In this document: piece after piece, positions 1 to 8,290 of the stretch
Layout of the letters: the number at the start of each line of letters is the position of its first letter
Position numbering within the stretch: the first letter of the stretch is position 1
DNA from: Candidatus Omnitrophota bacterium
Lineage (GTDB): Bacteria > Omnitrophota > Gorgyraeia > Gygaellales > Profunditerraquicolaceae
Assembly: GCA_028712255.1 (NCBI GenBank)
Contig: JAQTQJ010000005.1
Span: 84,950 to 118,121, forward strand
Length of the DNA: 33,172 nucleotides
Direction: 5' to 3'
Notes under the pieces: model-generated
Databases searched by the model: none
The model's input: the letters and a program-made list of their open reading frames with translations, nothing else
What the model was told of the DNA's origin: nothing
Program-made: the position numbers and the translations under genes

Positions 1-2
1 TT

Positions 3-1733
3 ATTATTGAAAGTACACTTGGTAAAACTTTATGTATCCCCACGATATTTATTTCTTACCATGGCGAGGCGTTAGATAAAAAATTACCGCTTTTACGTTC
101 AGATGAAGCATTAAATAATGCTGCTATAGGATTGGTAAAGCTTTTCGGTCGTAAAGATGTAAAGAAAGTATTTTCCACCTGTGGGCCGGAACAGGAATAT
201 TTTCTAATTGATAAAAACTATTATAATTTACGCCAGGATTTGATTATGACCGGCCGTACTTTGGTTGGCGCGCCGTCACCTAAGGGGCAGCAGTTAGAGG
301 ATCAATATTTTGGCACGATTAAAGAACGTGTAGTTAATTTTATGTTTGAAGTGGCTGTTGAAGCCTATAAGTTGGGAATTCCTGTAATGACCCGGCATAA
401 TGAGGTTGCGCCGCATCAGTATGAATTTGCTCCGATATTTGAAGAGTCAAATATAGCCGCTGACCACAATCAGCTACTTATGGAGTTGATGAAAAAAGTT
501 GCTTTAAGGCATGGTATGGTCTGTCTTTTACATGAGAAGCCTTTTGCCGGCATAAACGGAAGCGGAAAACACCTAAATTGGTCGCTGGCGGATGATTTAG
601 GTAATAATCTGCTTAATCCTGGGCAGACTCCTGAAGATAATTTACAGTTTTTAGCAGTGTTGGCTGCGGTTTTAAGAGCAGTTTATTTGCATGCCGATCT
701 CCTGCGTGCTTCCGTTGCTCTAGCCGGTAATGAGCACCGCTTGGGCGCCAATGAAGCTCCGCCGGCAATCATTAGTGTTTTCTTGGGCGCGCAACTTACC
801 TCTATTCTGAATATGATTGAGAAAGGGGTTAAATCTAAGGTTTCCAAAGCCGATATTATTGATTTGGGGTTAGCCCGCTTGCCTAAGTTTAATAAGGATA
901 CAACTGACCGTAATCGTACCTCGCCTTTTGCTTTTACCGGCGCTAAGTTTGAATTCCGCGCCGTCGGTTCATCGCAAAACATCTCAACACCTATTGCGGT
1001 AATTAACACGATTATTGCTGAAAGTCTGGATTATGTTGCGGATAGCATTAAGCGGGCCACGTCTACGGGGAAGGATTTTAATTCTGCGGTACTCTTGGTA
1101 ATTTCTAAGATCGTTAAAGAGACTAAAGATATTCGTTTTGAGGGGAATAATTATGCAGAGGAGTGGATTAAGGAAGCCAAGAAGCGTGGATTGCCGAATA
1201 TTGCTTCGACTTATGAGTCGCTAGAGGCTCTAACCAAAAAAGAGAATATTGCTCTTTTTGAGAAATATAAAGTTTTTTCCAAAGAAGAACTGGTCGCCCG
1301 TTACCATATCTGGATCCACATGTATAACCTGACCCTTGAAATCGAGGCCAATACTTTAAATGAGATGGTCAATGCCTCAGTAGTCCCGGCAGGTTATGAA
1401 TATGAAAAATTGTTAGCGTTAAATTTGGATGCGCTAGTAAAATTACAGAAGGATGCCGGTTTAAAAGTTGATGTTGCGGCGTTAAAGGATAAGAAGGAGC
1501 ATTTGGCTGAAATAGTTGCCAAGATTTATTATGTACGCAGGAATGTCGGTGAAATGATTAAGCTGCTTGAGAAGGCCAGTAAGGTAAGCAATGAGAAGCG
1601 CGCAGAGCTTTATTTTGAGGGACTTAAGCCTTTGATGGAGCACATTAGAAAGCATGTTGATCAGCTTGAATGCGTGGTCTCCGATGATGCCTGGGATTTA
1701 CCTAAGTATCGCGAAATGTTGTTTATAAAATAG
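3..1733 (+). CDS. glnN: Glutamine synthetase type III, 5'-truncated by window edge
   Basis: Catalyses ATP-dependent amidation of glutamate to glutamine, the entry step of ammonia assimilation. The reading frame is open from base 3, so the gene begins upstream of the window; an internal ATT-frame stretch reads PTIFISYHGEALDKK and LLRSDEALN, typical of the GSIII family before the catalytic domain. Further family marks are CGPEQEYFL, the EVAPHQYEFAPIFEE segment, and GINGSGKHLNWS, which contain the metal- and nucleotide-binding residues. About 576 residues are visible; family members are usually around 700, so roughly the first 120-150 are missing. The C-terminal third is helical, as expected for GSIII. 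It lies upstream of a Fis-type regulator and gltBD, forming a GS-GOGAT block. The assignment is based on recognised motifs; the TAG stop is at 1731-1733. Confidence 0.93.
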   Translation: MIESTLGKTLCIPTIFISYHGEALDKKLPLLRSDEALNNAAIGLVKLFGRKDVKKVFSTCGPEQEYFLIDKNYYNLRQDLIMTGRTLVGAPSPKGQQLEDQYFGTIKERVVNFMFEVAVEAYKLGIPVMTRHNEVAPHQYEFAPIFEESNIAADHNQLLMELMKKVALRHGMVCLLHEKPFAGINGSGKHLNWSLADDLGNNLLNPGQTPEDNLQFLAVLAAVLRAVYLHADLLRASVALAGNEHRLGANEAPPAIISVFLGAQLTSILNMIEKGVKSKVSKADIIDLGLARLPKFNKDTTDRNRTSPFAFTGAKFEFRAVGSSQNISTPIAVINTIIAESLDYVADSIKRATSTGKDFNSAVLLVISKIVKETKDIRFEGNNYAEEWIKEAKKRGLPNIASTYESLEALTKKENIALFEKYKVFSKEELVARYHIWIHMYNLTLEIEANTLNEMVNASVVPAGYEYEKLLALNLDALVKLQKDAGLKVDVAALKDKKEHLAEIVAKIYYVRRNVGEMIKLLEKASKVSNEKRAELYFEGLKPLMEHIRKHVDQLECVVSDDAWDLPKYREMLFIK

Positions 1734-1757
1734 GTTACCAAAATAACCTTATTTTTA
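1732..1757 (+). terminator. Possible weak intrinsic terminator after glutamine synthetase
   Basis: A 6-bp stem (AGGTTA at 1732-1737 with TAACCT at 1744-1749) with a 6-base loop overlaps the stop codon and is followed by a T-rich stretch, TTATTTTTACTTG. The stem is short and AT-rich and the T tract is interrupted, so this is only a candidate end of the glnN transcript. Confidence 0.3.
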
Positions 1758-1764
1758 CTTGTAT

Positions 1765-1790
1765 ATTTAGGCACATTGTAGTGCCTAAAT
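1765..1790. promoter_or_regulatory. Perfect 10-bp inverted repeat, probable operator
   Basis: ATTTAGGCAC (1765-1774) and GTGCCTAAAT (1781-1790) are exact reverse complements separated by six bases. The repeat ends directly before a TATAAC hexamer (1791-1796), so a protein bound here would cover the -35 region of that promoter. No T tract follows, which argues against a terminator. The GCAC-N6-GTGC core recalls NtrC-type or other homodimer sites, but the binding protein is unknown; the Fis-type protein encoded just downstream is an obvious candidate (inference). Confidence 0.5.
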
Positions 1791-1796
1791 TATAAC
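1791..1796 (+). promoter_or_regulatory. Candidate -10 element for the regulator-gltBD operon
   Basis: TATAAC lies immediately after the inverted repeat at 1765-1790 and upstream of the hairpin leader at 1808-1859. No good -35 hexamer is visible at 16-18 bases upstream (that space is the inverted repeat), which would suit an activated promoter. Predicted transcription start is near 1803. Confidence 0.4.
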
Positions 1797-1807
1797 AAAA
1801 AGAACAT

Positions 1808-1859
1808 AGACGTTCATGATGGCCAAGGTTGTTTTTTGCCAAAGTGAACGTCTTTTTTT
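1808..1859 (+). terminator. Leader hairpin followed by T7, terminator- or attenuator-like
   Basis: AGACGTTCA (1808-1816) pairs perfectly over 9 bp with TGAACGTCT (1845-1853), enclosing a 28-base region, and the stem runs into seven T (1853-1859). It sits between the candidate promoter at 1791 and the start codon at 1892, so it could act as an attenuator or end a short RNA. The stem base and the trailing TTTTTTTATC resemble the leader at 25797-25839 in front of the ATP synthase operon. Confidence 0.5.
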
Positions 1860-1891
1860 ATCGCCAGGCATGCATAAAGTTTAGGCAATTT

Positions 1892-2275
1892 ATGATTACT
1901 ATACTTATCACAGAAGATGAATTAAAGGCTAAAGAGGCCTTGACTAAAATGTTAGAGCAGGAAGGTTACGCCTTATCCGGAAGTGAATCTGGAAATGATG
2001 TAATCCGAGTAGTCAAGAAAGACTGCATAAGGGATCTGGCTTTTATTAAAGATAAAGTAATAGAGCTGGAAAATTCTTTGTTTATTGAAAAAAAAGGGGT
2101 ACTTTATAAATCTGTTTTAGAGGCAATAGAGAAGCCTTTGCTTGAACAAACTCTGGAACGTTGTGAAGGCAATCAACTAAAGGCAGCGCGCATTTTGGGA
2201 ATAAATCGCAATACCATGCGGGCAAAAATAAAAAAATTGAGCATTAATGCAGATAGGTGGAAAACAAATATATGA
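1892..2275 (+). CDS. Small Fis-type DNA-binding regulator with vestigial receiver domain
   Basis: A 127-residue protein if begun at ATG 1892; longer in-frame starts fall inside the leader hairpin. Residues 2-40 look like the first half of a response-regulator receiver (ITILITEDELKAKEAL), with the acidic patch but no room for the phospho-acceptor Asp and the rest of the fold. Residues about 70-118 match the C-terminal Fis-type helix-turn-helix of NtrC-family activators (EKPLLEQTLERCEGN, then LGINRNTMRAKIKKL). There is no AAA+ domain, so it cannot act as a standard sigma-54 activator. Its stop overlaps the start of gltB (ATGA), implying co-transcription with glutamate synthase and, by inference, a role in nitrogen control. 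The upstream Shine-Dalgarno is weak (TTAGG). Confidence 0.75.
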   Translation: MITILITEDELKAKEALTKMLEQEGYALSGSESGNDVIRVVKKDCIRDLAFIKDKVIELENSLFIEKKGVLYKSVLEAIEKPLLEQTLERCEGNQLKAARILGINRNTMRAKIKKLSINADRWKTNI

Positions 2276-5200
2276 GATATACGCATTTACCGAAAAAACA
2301 AGGTTTATATGACCCGCAGTTTGAACATGATTCATGCGGCGTTGGGTTTGTTTGTAATATTAAAGGGAATAAGAGCAATGATATTGTCAGGCAAGGCCTG
2401 GAAGTCCTAAGGCGTCTTGCTCATCGCGGCGCAACCGGGGCAGATCCTAAAACCGGAGACGGGGCCGGCTTGCTTATTCAATTTCCGCATGAATTTTTTG
2501 TTTCTGTATGTAAAAAAGAAAATATTAGCCTGCCTCAAAAAGGTAAGTATGCTTCCGGATTAGTATTTTTGCCGCAGGATGCCTTAGAGCGTAAATTTTG
2601 CAAAGAAACATTTGAGAATATTATTAATAATGAGGCCCAGATATTTTTAGGCTGGCGCAAGGTTCCCGTTAATAATCAGGATATTGGAAAAACCGCAAAA
2701 GATACTCAGCCGCAAATTGAACAGATTTTTATTGGCCGCAATAAAAATATAGTTGACGTTTTAGCTTTTGAAAGGAAACTTTATATTATCCGTAAGCAGG
2801 TTGAAAATATTATCCGTGCCTCTAAGATAAAACAAAAACCTTTTTTTTATATTCCAAGTTTGTCCAGCCGAACCTTTATCTATAAGGGCCTGCTTATGCC
2901 GCATCAGGTAGAAAGTTTCTTTTTAGATCTAAGTTCCAAGGAGATTAAAAGCGCTTTAGCCCTGGTGCATTCGCGTTACTCGACCAATACTTTTCCTACC
3001 TGGGATTTATCCCAGCCATTTAGATTTATTGCCCATAATGGCGAGATTAATACTTTAAGAGGAAATATTAATTGGATGCGTGCCCGAGAGAGTTTTTTAA
3101 AGAGTGAATTATTCAGCAAAGATTTAAAGAAGATTTTACCGGTAATCGTTGCAGGCGGTAGTGATTCAGCGATCCTGGATAATGTTTTTGAGCTTTTAAC
3201 CTTATCCGGTAGAAGCCTTGTGCATACAATCTCGATGTTAATACCAGCTGCCTGGGAGCAGAATAATATGCTCAGTCAGGATGTGAGGGTTTTTTATAAA
3301 TATCATACTTGTCTTATCGAGCCATGGGACGGACCGGCAGCGATTGCGTTTACTGATGGCGATTCTATCGGCGCAGTTCTTGACCGTAACGGATTGCGGC
3401 CTTGCCGCTATATTGTGACTAAAGATGATTTTGTGGTTATGGCTTCTGAGGTAGGAGTTTTGAATATTAAACCTTCTAATATTCTTCATTCGGGACGGCT
3501 TGAACCAGGGAAGGCCTTTTTTATCGATACAAAAGCTGGGCGAATTATTGAAGATAGCCAGATAAAAAAAGAGCTCGCGCATGAGAGGCCATATGAGCAA
3601 TGGGTTAAGAAAAATATATTGGAGTTAGATACTTTGGCGGAGAAAACCCCCAAAAAAGATAAGGCTGATACTTTAACGCAGTTAAAAGCCTTCGGCTATA
3701 CGCGTGAAGATTTAAAAACACTGATTAAACCAATGGCTGAAAATTCCCAGGAGCCGGTGGGCTCGATGGGTAATGATACTGCGCATGCTGTGCTTTCAGC
3801 CAAGCCGCAACTCTTGTTTTCTTATTTTAAGCAATTGTTTGCCCAGGTAACTAACCCTCCGATTGACCCTATCCGCGAGGAGTTGGTAATGAGTTTGGCC
3901 AGCTACCTGGGCCCGGAAAAGAACATTTTAAGCGACGGAGAGGATCATTGCCATAAATTATTAGTGGCTCGTCCGGTTTTAAGCGATATCGAGCTTGAGA
4001 AAATACGAAGAATAAAAAAGAATGGCTTTAAAACTAAAACTATCTCGTTACTTTTTCAAGCGGACGAAAAAATTAATTTTTCCAAGGAGCTTAAAAAAAT
4101 ATTTCAGGCAGCCGAATCCGCCATAAAGGCAGGTTATAGTTTTATTATTTTAAGCGATAGAGGGGTCAATAAAGATTATGCTAGCCTCCCAAGCCTCTTG
4201 GCAGTCTCTGCGCTGCACCATTATTTAGTGCGGCGTTCTTTGCGTACACAGATCAGTATTATTTTGGAAAGTGCCGAGCCCCGCGAAGTAAACCATTTTG
4301 CCTTGCTTTTTGCCTACGGAGTAGACTGTGTTAATCCGTATTTAGTCTTTAGAGCAGTAGAGAGCTTGGTTAAAGATAAAGAGCTTGACCTGGATACAAA
4401 AAAGGCCAAGCATAATTATATAAAGGCAGTAGATAAGGGGATTTTAAAGGTCCTTTCTAAAATGGGTATATCAACCTTACAGAGCTATCGCGGTGCCCAG
4501 ATTTTTGAAGCGGTGGGATTAAGTGAAAGTGTGATTGATGAATATTTCACTGGTACAGTTTCTAGGATTAACGGTGCATCTTTAGGTGTAATCGCCAAAG
4601 AGACTATTATGCGCCATACTGGGGCATTTCCGAAAAGGCCTCAAGGGCAGGATTACTTGGCAACAGGCGGCCTTTACCAGTGGAGGCGCGACGGAGAATT
4701 TCATCTCTGGAATCCGGATAGTATTACTGCTTTGCAGGATGCGGTACGCAATAATAATACCAAGAAATATCAGGAGTTTGCCGCCTTAATTAATGATCAG
4801 TCAAAAAATCCTACCACTTTAAGAAGCTTACTGAAATTTAAAACACAAAAACCTATTTCCTTAGATGAAGTTGAACCGGTCCAAGAGATTGTAAAAAGAT
4901 TTGCTACCGGAGCAATGAGTTTTGGTTCGATTAGCCGCGCTACACACGAAACAATTGCTATTGCTATGAATAAATTGAAGGGAAAGTCTAATACCGGAGA
5001 AGGGGGAGAAGATCCATCGCGTTTTACTCCTTTACCAAACGGCGATTCCACTAGAAGCGCAATTAAGCAGGTTGCTTCTGGTAGGTTTGGCGTAACTACA
5101 ACTTATTTAGTTAATGCCGATGAAATCCAGATTAAAATTGCTCAGGGAGCAAAACCCGGCGAGGGAGGCCAGCTTCCTGGGCATAAGGTAAGCGCAATAA

Positions 5201-6798
5201 TTGCCAAGACTCGTTATACTACTCCGGGAGTTACTTTAATTTCACCTCCTCCCCACCATGATATTTATTCAATCGAAGATTTAGCGCAACTTATCTTTGA
5301 TTTGAAGAATGCCAATCCTAGAGCGCGCATTAGCGTAAAATTGGTCTCTGAAATTGGTGTAGGTACAGTAGCTGCTGGCGTGGCAAAGGGGCATGCGGAT
5401 ATGATTCTTATTTCAGGCCAGGACGGTGGTACCGGGGCATCTCCATTGAGCTCGATTAAATATGCTGGTCTTCCTTGGGAGCTAGGCCTTTCAGAAACTC
5501 ATCAGACTTTGGTGTTAAATGATTTAAGAAGTAGGGTTCGTTTGCAAACCGACGGTCAGATGCGTACCGGACGCGATGTAGCTATTGCTGCATTACTTGG
5601 CGCTGAGGAGTTTGGTTTCTGCACTGCGGTATTAATCGTATTAGGGTGCGTAATGCTGCGGCATTGCAACTTAAATAATTGCTCGGTAGGGATTGCTACC
5701 CAAGATGAGGTTTTAGAGAAAAGATTTACCGGCAGGCCGGAATATATTATAAATTATTTTATTTTTATTGCCAATGAGCTGCGCCAGATTATGAGCTCTT
5801 TAGGCATAAAGAAATTAGAGGATATGGTGGGAAGGGTTGATTTATTAGAGTTAAATCAGGAGATTTTACCTTGGAAGGCAAAGGAAATAGATTTTTCTAA
5901 AATTCTTTTTAAACCGCAGGTGCCTGAATCGGTAATTACGCATTATTGTAAAGAGCAGGATCATGGTATCGATAAAATTATGGATTTAAAACTTATAGAA
6001 TTATCCATGCCGGCATTAGAGAAATCACAAAACGTTCATATAGAGCAGTTGATTGAAAATGTAAATCGTACCACAGGAGCAATGTTAAGTGGAGAGGTTT
6101 GCAAAAGGTTTGGCGAAAGCGGGCTGCCCGAAGATACGATTAAATGTAATTTTAAAGGTGTAGCCGGACAGAGTTTCGGGGCTTTTTTAGCTAAAGGGAT
6201 AACTTTTGCTCTTGAGGGTATGGCCAATGATTATGTGGGTAAAGGGATATCAGGAGGAAAAATTATAATTTATCCGGATAGATTGGTTGACTATAAACCG
6301 GATGAAAATATTATTATCGGTAATACTACTTTTTACGGTGCAATTAACGGAGAGGCTTATATCAGAGGGGTTGCCGGAGAAAGGTTCTGTATTAGGAATT
6401 CCGGGTTAAACGCGGTTGTTGAAGGATTAGGTGATCACGGTTGTGAATATATGACCGGAGGAAGGGTTGTTATTTTGGGCAAATGCGGTAGGAATTTTGG
6501 AGCCGGAATGTCCGGCGGGATCGCTTATTGTCTGGATGAAAGTAGCGATTTTAAGAAAAGATGTAACTTGGGAATGGTCGGCTTAGAAAAGATAGATGCT
6601 CAGGATATAGAAACAATCAAAAAATTGTTGTTTAATCACCACAAATATACGCAGAGCCCCAAAGCAAAAGAGGTCCTTGCTAATTTCCATAAGTATGCAA
6701 ATCTTTTTATCAAGGTTATGCCTTTAGAATATAAGCGTATATTGGAAGAGAGAAAAGTTCTTAAGAAAGCTGATTTGGGAGAATATACTGATGGGTGA
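2272..6798 (+). CDS. gltB: Glutamate synthase large (alpha) subunit
   Basis: Transfers the amide of glutamine to 2-oxoglutarate, yielding two glutamates together with GltD. From ATG 2272 it has 1508 residues, the usual family length. This start is preferred over GTG 2257 because AGGTGG (2255-2260) is well placed for it and it overlaps the upstream stop as ATGA. Cys22, in HDSCGVGF, should become the N-terminal nucleophile of the class II glutaminase domain after loss of a 21-residue propeptide. The central domain is followed by the FMN-binding synthase domain (GEGGEDPSRF, GAKPGEGGQLPGHK, SGQDGGTGASP). C1126, C1132 and C1137 (CVMLRHC then NLNNC) fit the [3Fe-4S] site. The C-terminal GXGXG beta-helix domain ends the protein. 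It overlaps gltD by 8 bases. Confidence 0.97.
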   Translation: MRYTHLPKKQGLYDPQFEHDSCGVGFVCNIKGNKSNDIVRQGLEVLRRLAHRGATGADPKTGDGAGLLIQFPHEFFVSVCKKENISLPQKGKYASGLVFLPQDALERKFCKETFENIINNEAQIFLGWRKVPVNNQDIGKTAKDTQPQIEQIFIGRNKNIVDVLAFERKLYIIRKQVENIIRASKIKQKPFFYIPSLSSRTFIYKGLLMPHQVESFFLDLSSKEIKSALALVHSRYSTNTFPTWDLSQPFRFIAHNGEINTLRGNINWMRARESFLKSELFSKDLKKILPVIVAGGSDSAILDNVFELLTLSGRSLVHTISMLIPAAWEQNNMLSQDVRVFYKYHTCLIEPWDGPAAIAFTDGDSIGAVLDRNGLRPCRYIVTKDDFVVMASEVGVLNIKPSNILHSGRLEPGKAFFIDTKAGRIIEDSQIKKELAHERPYEQWVKKNILELDTLAEKTPKKDKADTLTQLKAFGYTREDLKTLIKPMAENSQEPVGSMGNDTAHAVLSAKPQLLFSYFKQLFAQVTNPPIDPIREELVMSLASYLGPEKNILSDGEDHCHKLLVARPVLSDIELEKIRRIKKNGFKTKTISLLFQADEKINFSKELKKIFQAAESAIKAGYSFIILSDRGVNKDYASLPSLLAVSALHHYLVRRSLRTQISIILESAEPREVNHFALLFAYGVDCVNPYLVFRAVESLVKDKELDLDTKKAKHNYIKAVDKGILKVLSKMGISTLQSYRGAQIFEAVGLSESVIDEYFTGTVSRINGASLGVIAKETIMRHTGAFPKRPQGQDYLATGGLYQWRRDGEFHLWNPDSITALQDAVRNNNTKKYQEFAALINDQSKNPTTLRSLLKFKTQKPISLDEVEPVQEIVKRFATGAMSFGSISRATHETIAIAMNKLKGKSNTGEGGEDPSRFTPLPNGDSTRSAIKQVASGRFGVTTTYLVNADEIQIKIAQGAKPGEGGQLPGHKVSAIIAKTRYTTPGVTLISPPPHHDIYSIEDLAQLIFDLKNANPRARISVKLVSEIGVGTVAAGVAKGHADMILISGQDGGTGASPLSSIKYAGLPWELGLSETHQTLVLNDLRSRVRLQTDGQMRTGRDVAIAALLGAEEFGFCTAVLIVLGCVMLRHCNLNNCSVGIATQDEVLEKRFTGRPEYIINYFIFIANELRQIMSSLGIKKLEDMVGRVDLLELNQEILPWKAKEIDFSKILFKPQVPESVITHYCKEQDHGIDKIMDLKLIELSMPALEKSQNVHIEQLIENVNRTTGAMLSGEVCKRFGESGLPEDTIKCNFKGVAGQSFGAFLAKGITFALEGMANDYVGKGISGGKIIIYPDRLVDYKPDENIIIGNTTFYGAINGEAYIRGVAGERFCIRNSGLNAVVEGLGDHGCEYMTGGRVVILGKCGRNFGAGMSGGIAYCLDESSDFKKRCNLGMVGLEKIDAQDIETIKKLLFNHHKYTQSPKAKEVLANFHKYANLFIKVMPLEYKRILEERKVLKKADLGEYTDG

Positions 6799-8233
6799 TG
6801 TTAAGGGTTTTTTAAAGGTTAAAAGGCAGCCAGGTATATACCGGCCGGTTTGCGAAAGGGTAAAAGATTTCGCCGAGGTTAATTTGCTGCGTACTGAATC
6901 TCAGAGCAAGGAGCAGGCATCGCGTTGCATGGATTGCGGCACACCTTTTTGCCATTGCGGATGCCCTATTGGGAATTATATACCGGAATGGAATGATCTT
7001 GTTTTCCATAATCAATGGGAGAAGGCTTTTAATTTACTGAGAGCTACCAATAACCTTCCTGAAGTCACCGGAAGGATCTGTCCTGCGCTTTGCGAATATT
7101 CCTGTGTTTTAGGGATCAATGATGACCCGGTAACGATCCGCGAAAATGAGCTGGGTATCATTGAATATGCTTTTAAGTCTGGATTAATCAAACCGAGGAT
7201 CCCCAAAAAAAAGACAGGAAAAAAAGTTGCCATTGTTGGTTCAGGCCCGGCCGGCCTTGCTTGCGCCGACCAGTTAAATTCCGCTGGTCATCAGGTTGTA
7301 GTTTTCGAAAGAGACGATACTATTGGAGGAATCCTGCGCTATGGTATTCCCGAGTTTAAATTGGAGAAGAAAATAATTGATCGTAGGGTAAAGATTTTAG
7401 AAAAAGAAGGGATTAAATTTAAAACGAATGTTTTTGTAGGCGTAGATTTATCCGCGAAAAAATTATTGCAGGAGTTTGATGCCGTTTGTATTGCCTGTGG
7501 GTCACGGACGCCGCGGGAATTAAATATTGAGGGTAGGAATCTTTCGGGAATCAATTTTGCCATGGATTATTTAATTCAGTCTAATAAGAGGGTAAAAGGA
7601 GAATATATTCCAGATGATAAATTGATTGATGCTAAGGCTAAGCGCGTGGTAGTTATCGGCGGAGGGGATACCGGAGCAGATTGTTTAGGAGTTGCTCATC
7701 GCCAGGGTGCATCATGCGTTATGCAGATTGAAATTATGCCCAAACCGCCTACCTGCAGAACTAGCGATTATTCTTGGCCTAAGTATCCTTTACTGTTTAA
7801 ATCTTCTACCAGCCATGAAGAAGGGGGGCAAAGGGATTGGTCGATATTAACCAAAAAATTTATCGGCGCAGATGGAAAAGTTAAGAAGCTTATATGTGTA
7901 AGAGTTGAGTTGAATAAAGACGCTTCGGGATGTCCGCTTATACATGAAGTAAAGGGGTCAGAGTTTGAAATTGAGGCAGATTTGGTAATTTTGGCTTTAG
8001 GTTTTCTGCATCCTGAGAAAAAAGGCGTAATTGAGGAGTTTAAATTAGATCTAGATCAAAGGCAAAACGTAAAGACCGGCAATAATTTTATGACTTCTAA
8101 GCAAGGTGTATTTGCTTGTGGAGATATGCGCCGCGGCCAATCCCTGATTGTCTGGGCAATCGCTGAAGGCCGGCGCGCTGCCCACTATATGGATAAATAC
8201 CTTACGGGTAACTCAAGCCTACCGATGTTATAA
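6791..8233 (+). CDS. gltD: Glutamate synthase small (beta) subunit
   Basis: Oxidises NAD(P)H and passes electrons through FAD and Fe-S clusters to GltB. It has 480 residues, a normal length. The N-terminal cluster-binding region carries C46, C49, C54 and C58 in [16 protein letters not shown], with a second group in [12 protein letters not shown] near residues 95-105. The FAD site is [15 protein letters not shown] (about 146-160), followed by [13 protein letters not shown], and the NAD(P)H site is [12 protein letters not shown] (about 286-297). The C-terminal [18 protein letters not shown] is the second FAD contact. The ATG lies inside the end of gltB, so the two are translationally coupled. 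The same fold occurs in other NAD(P)H-dependent flavin subunits, but the gltB partner makes the call firm. Confidence 0.97.
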   Translation: MGDVKGFLKVKRQPGIYRPVCERVKDFAEVNLLRTESQSKEQASRCMDCGTPFCHCGCPIGNYIPEWNDLVFHNQWEKAFNLLRATNNLPEVTGRICPALCEYSCVLGINDDPVTIRENELGIIEYAFKSGLIKPRIPKKKTGKKVAIVGSGPAGLACADQLNSAGHQVVVFERDDTIGGILRYGIPEFKLEKKIIDRRVKILEKEGIKFKTNVFVGVDLSAKKLLQEFDAVCIACGSRTPRELNIEGRNLSGINFAMDYLIQSNKRVKGEYIPDDKLIDAKAKRVVVIGGGDTGADCLGVAHRQGASCVMQIEIMPKPPTCRTSDYSWPKYPLLFKSSTSHEEGGQRDWSILTKKFIGADGKVKKLICVRVELNKDASGCPLIHEVKGSEFEIEADLVILALGFLHPEKKGVIEEFKLDLDQRQNVKTGNNFMTSKQGVFACGDMRRGQSLIVWAIAEGRRAAHYMDKYLTGNSSLPML

Positions 8234-8259
8234 AATTCGAGTTTTTTCTAATTTTGAGT

Positions 8260-8265
8260 TATACT
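8260..8265 (+). promoter_or_regulatory. Possible -10 of an ech operon promoter
   Basis: TATACT lies in the only notable gap (8234-8290) between gltD and the hydrogenase genes. The best -35 candidate is TTCGAG (8236-8241), 18 bases upstream and poorly matched. The ribosome binding site AAGGAG (8279-8284) follows, six bases before the TTG start at 8291. Confidence 0.3.
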
Positions 8266-8290
8266 ATCAGGAAAATACAAGGAGAGAAGT

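Noticed and set aside
1768-1785. Sigma-54 promoter before the Fis-type regulator (GGCAC...TGC)
   Set aside because: The GG and GC elements are separated by 11 bases rather than the required 10, and the bases are better explained as a perfect inverted repeat next to TATAAC.
2257-2271. GTG at 2257 as the gltB start
   Set aside because: The ATG at 2272 has AGGTGG at good spacing and overlaps the upstream stop as ATGA; the GTG itself lies inside that ribosome binding site.
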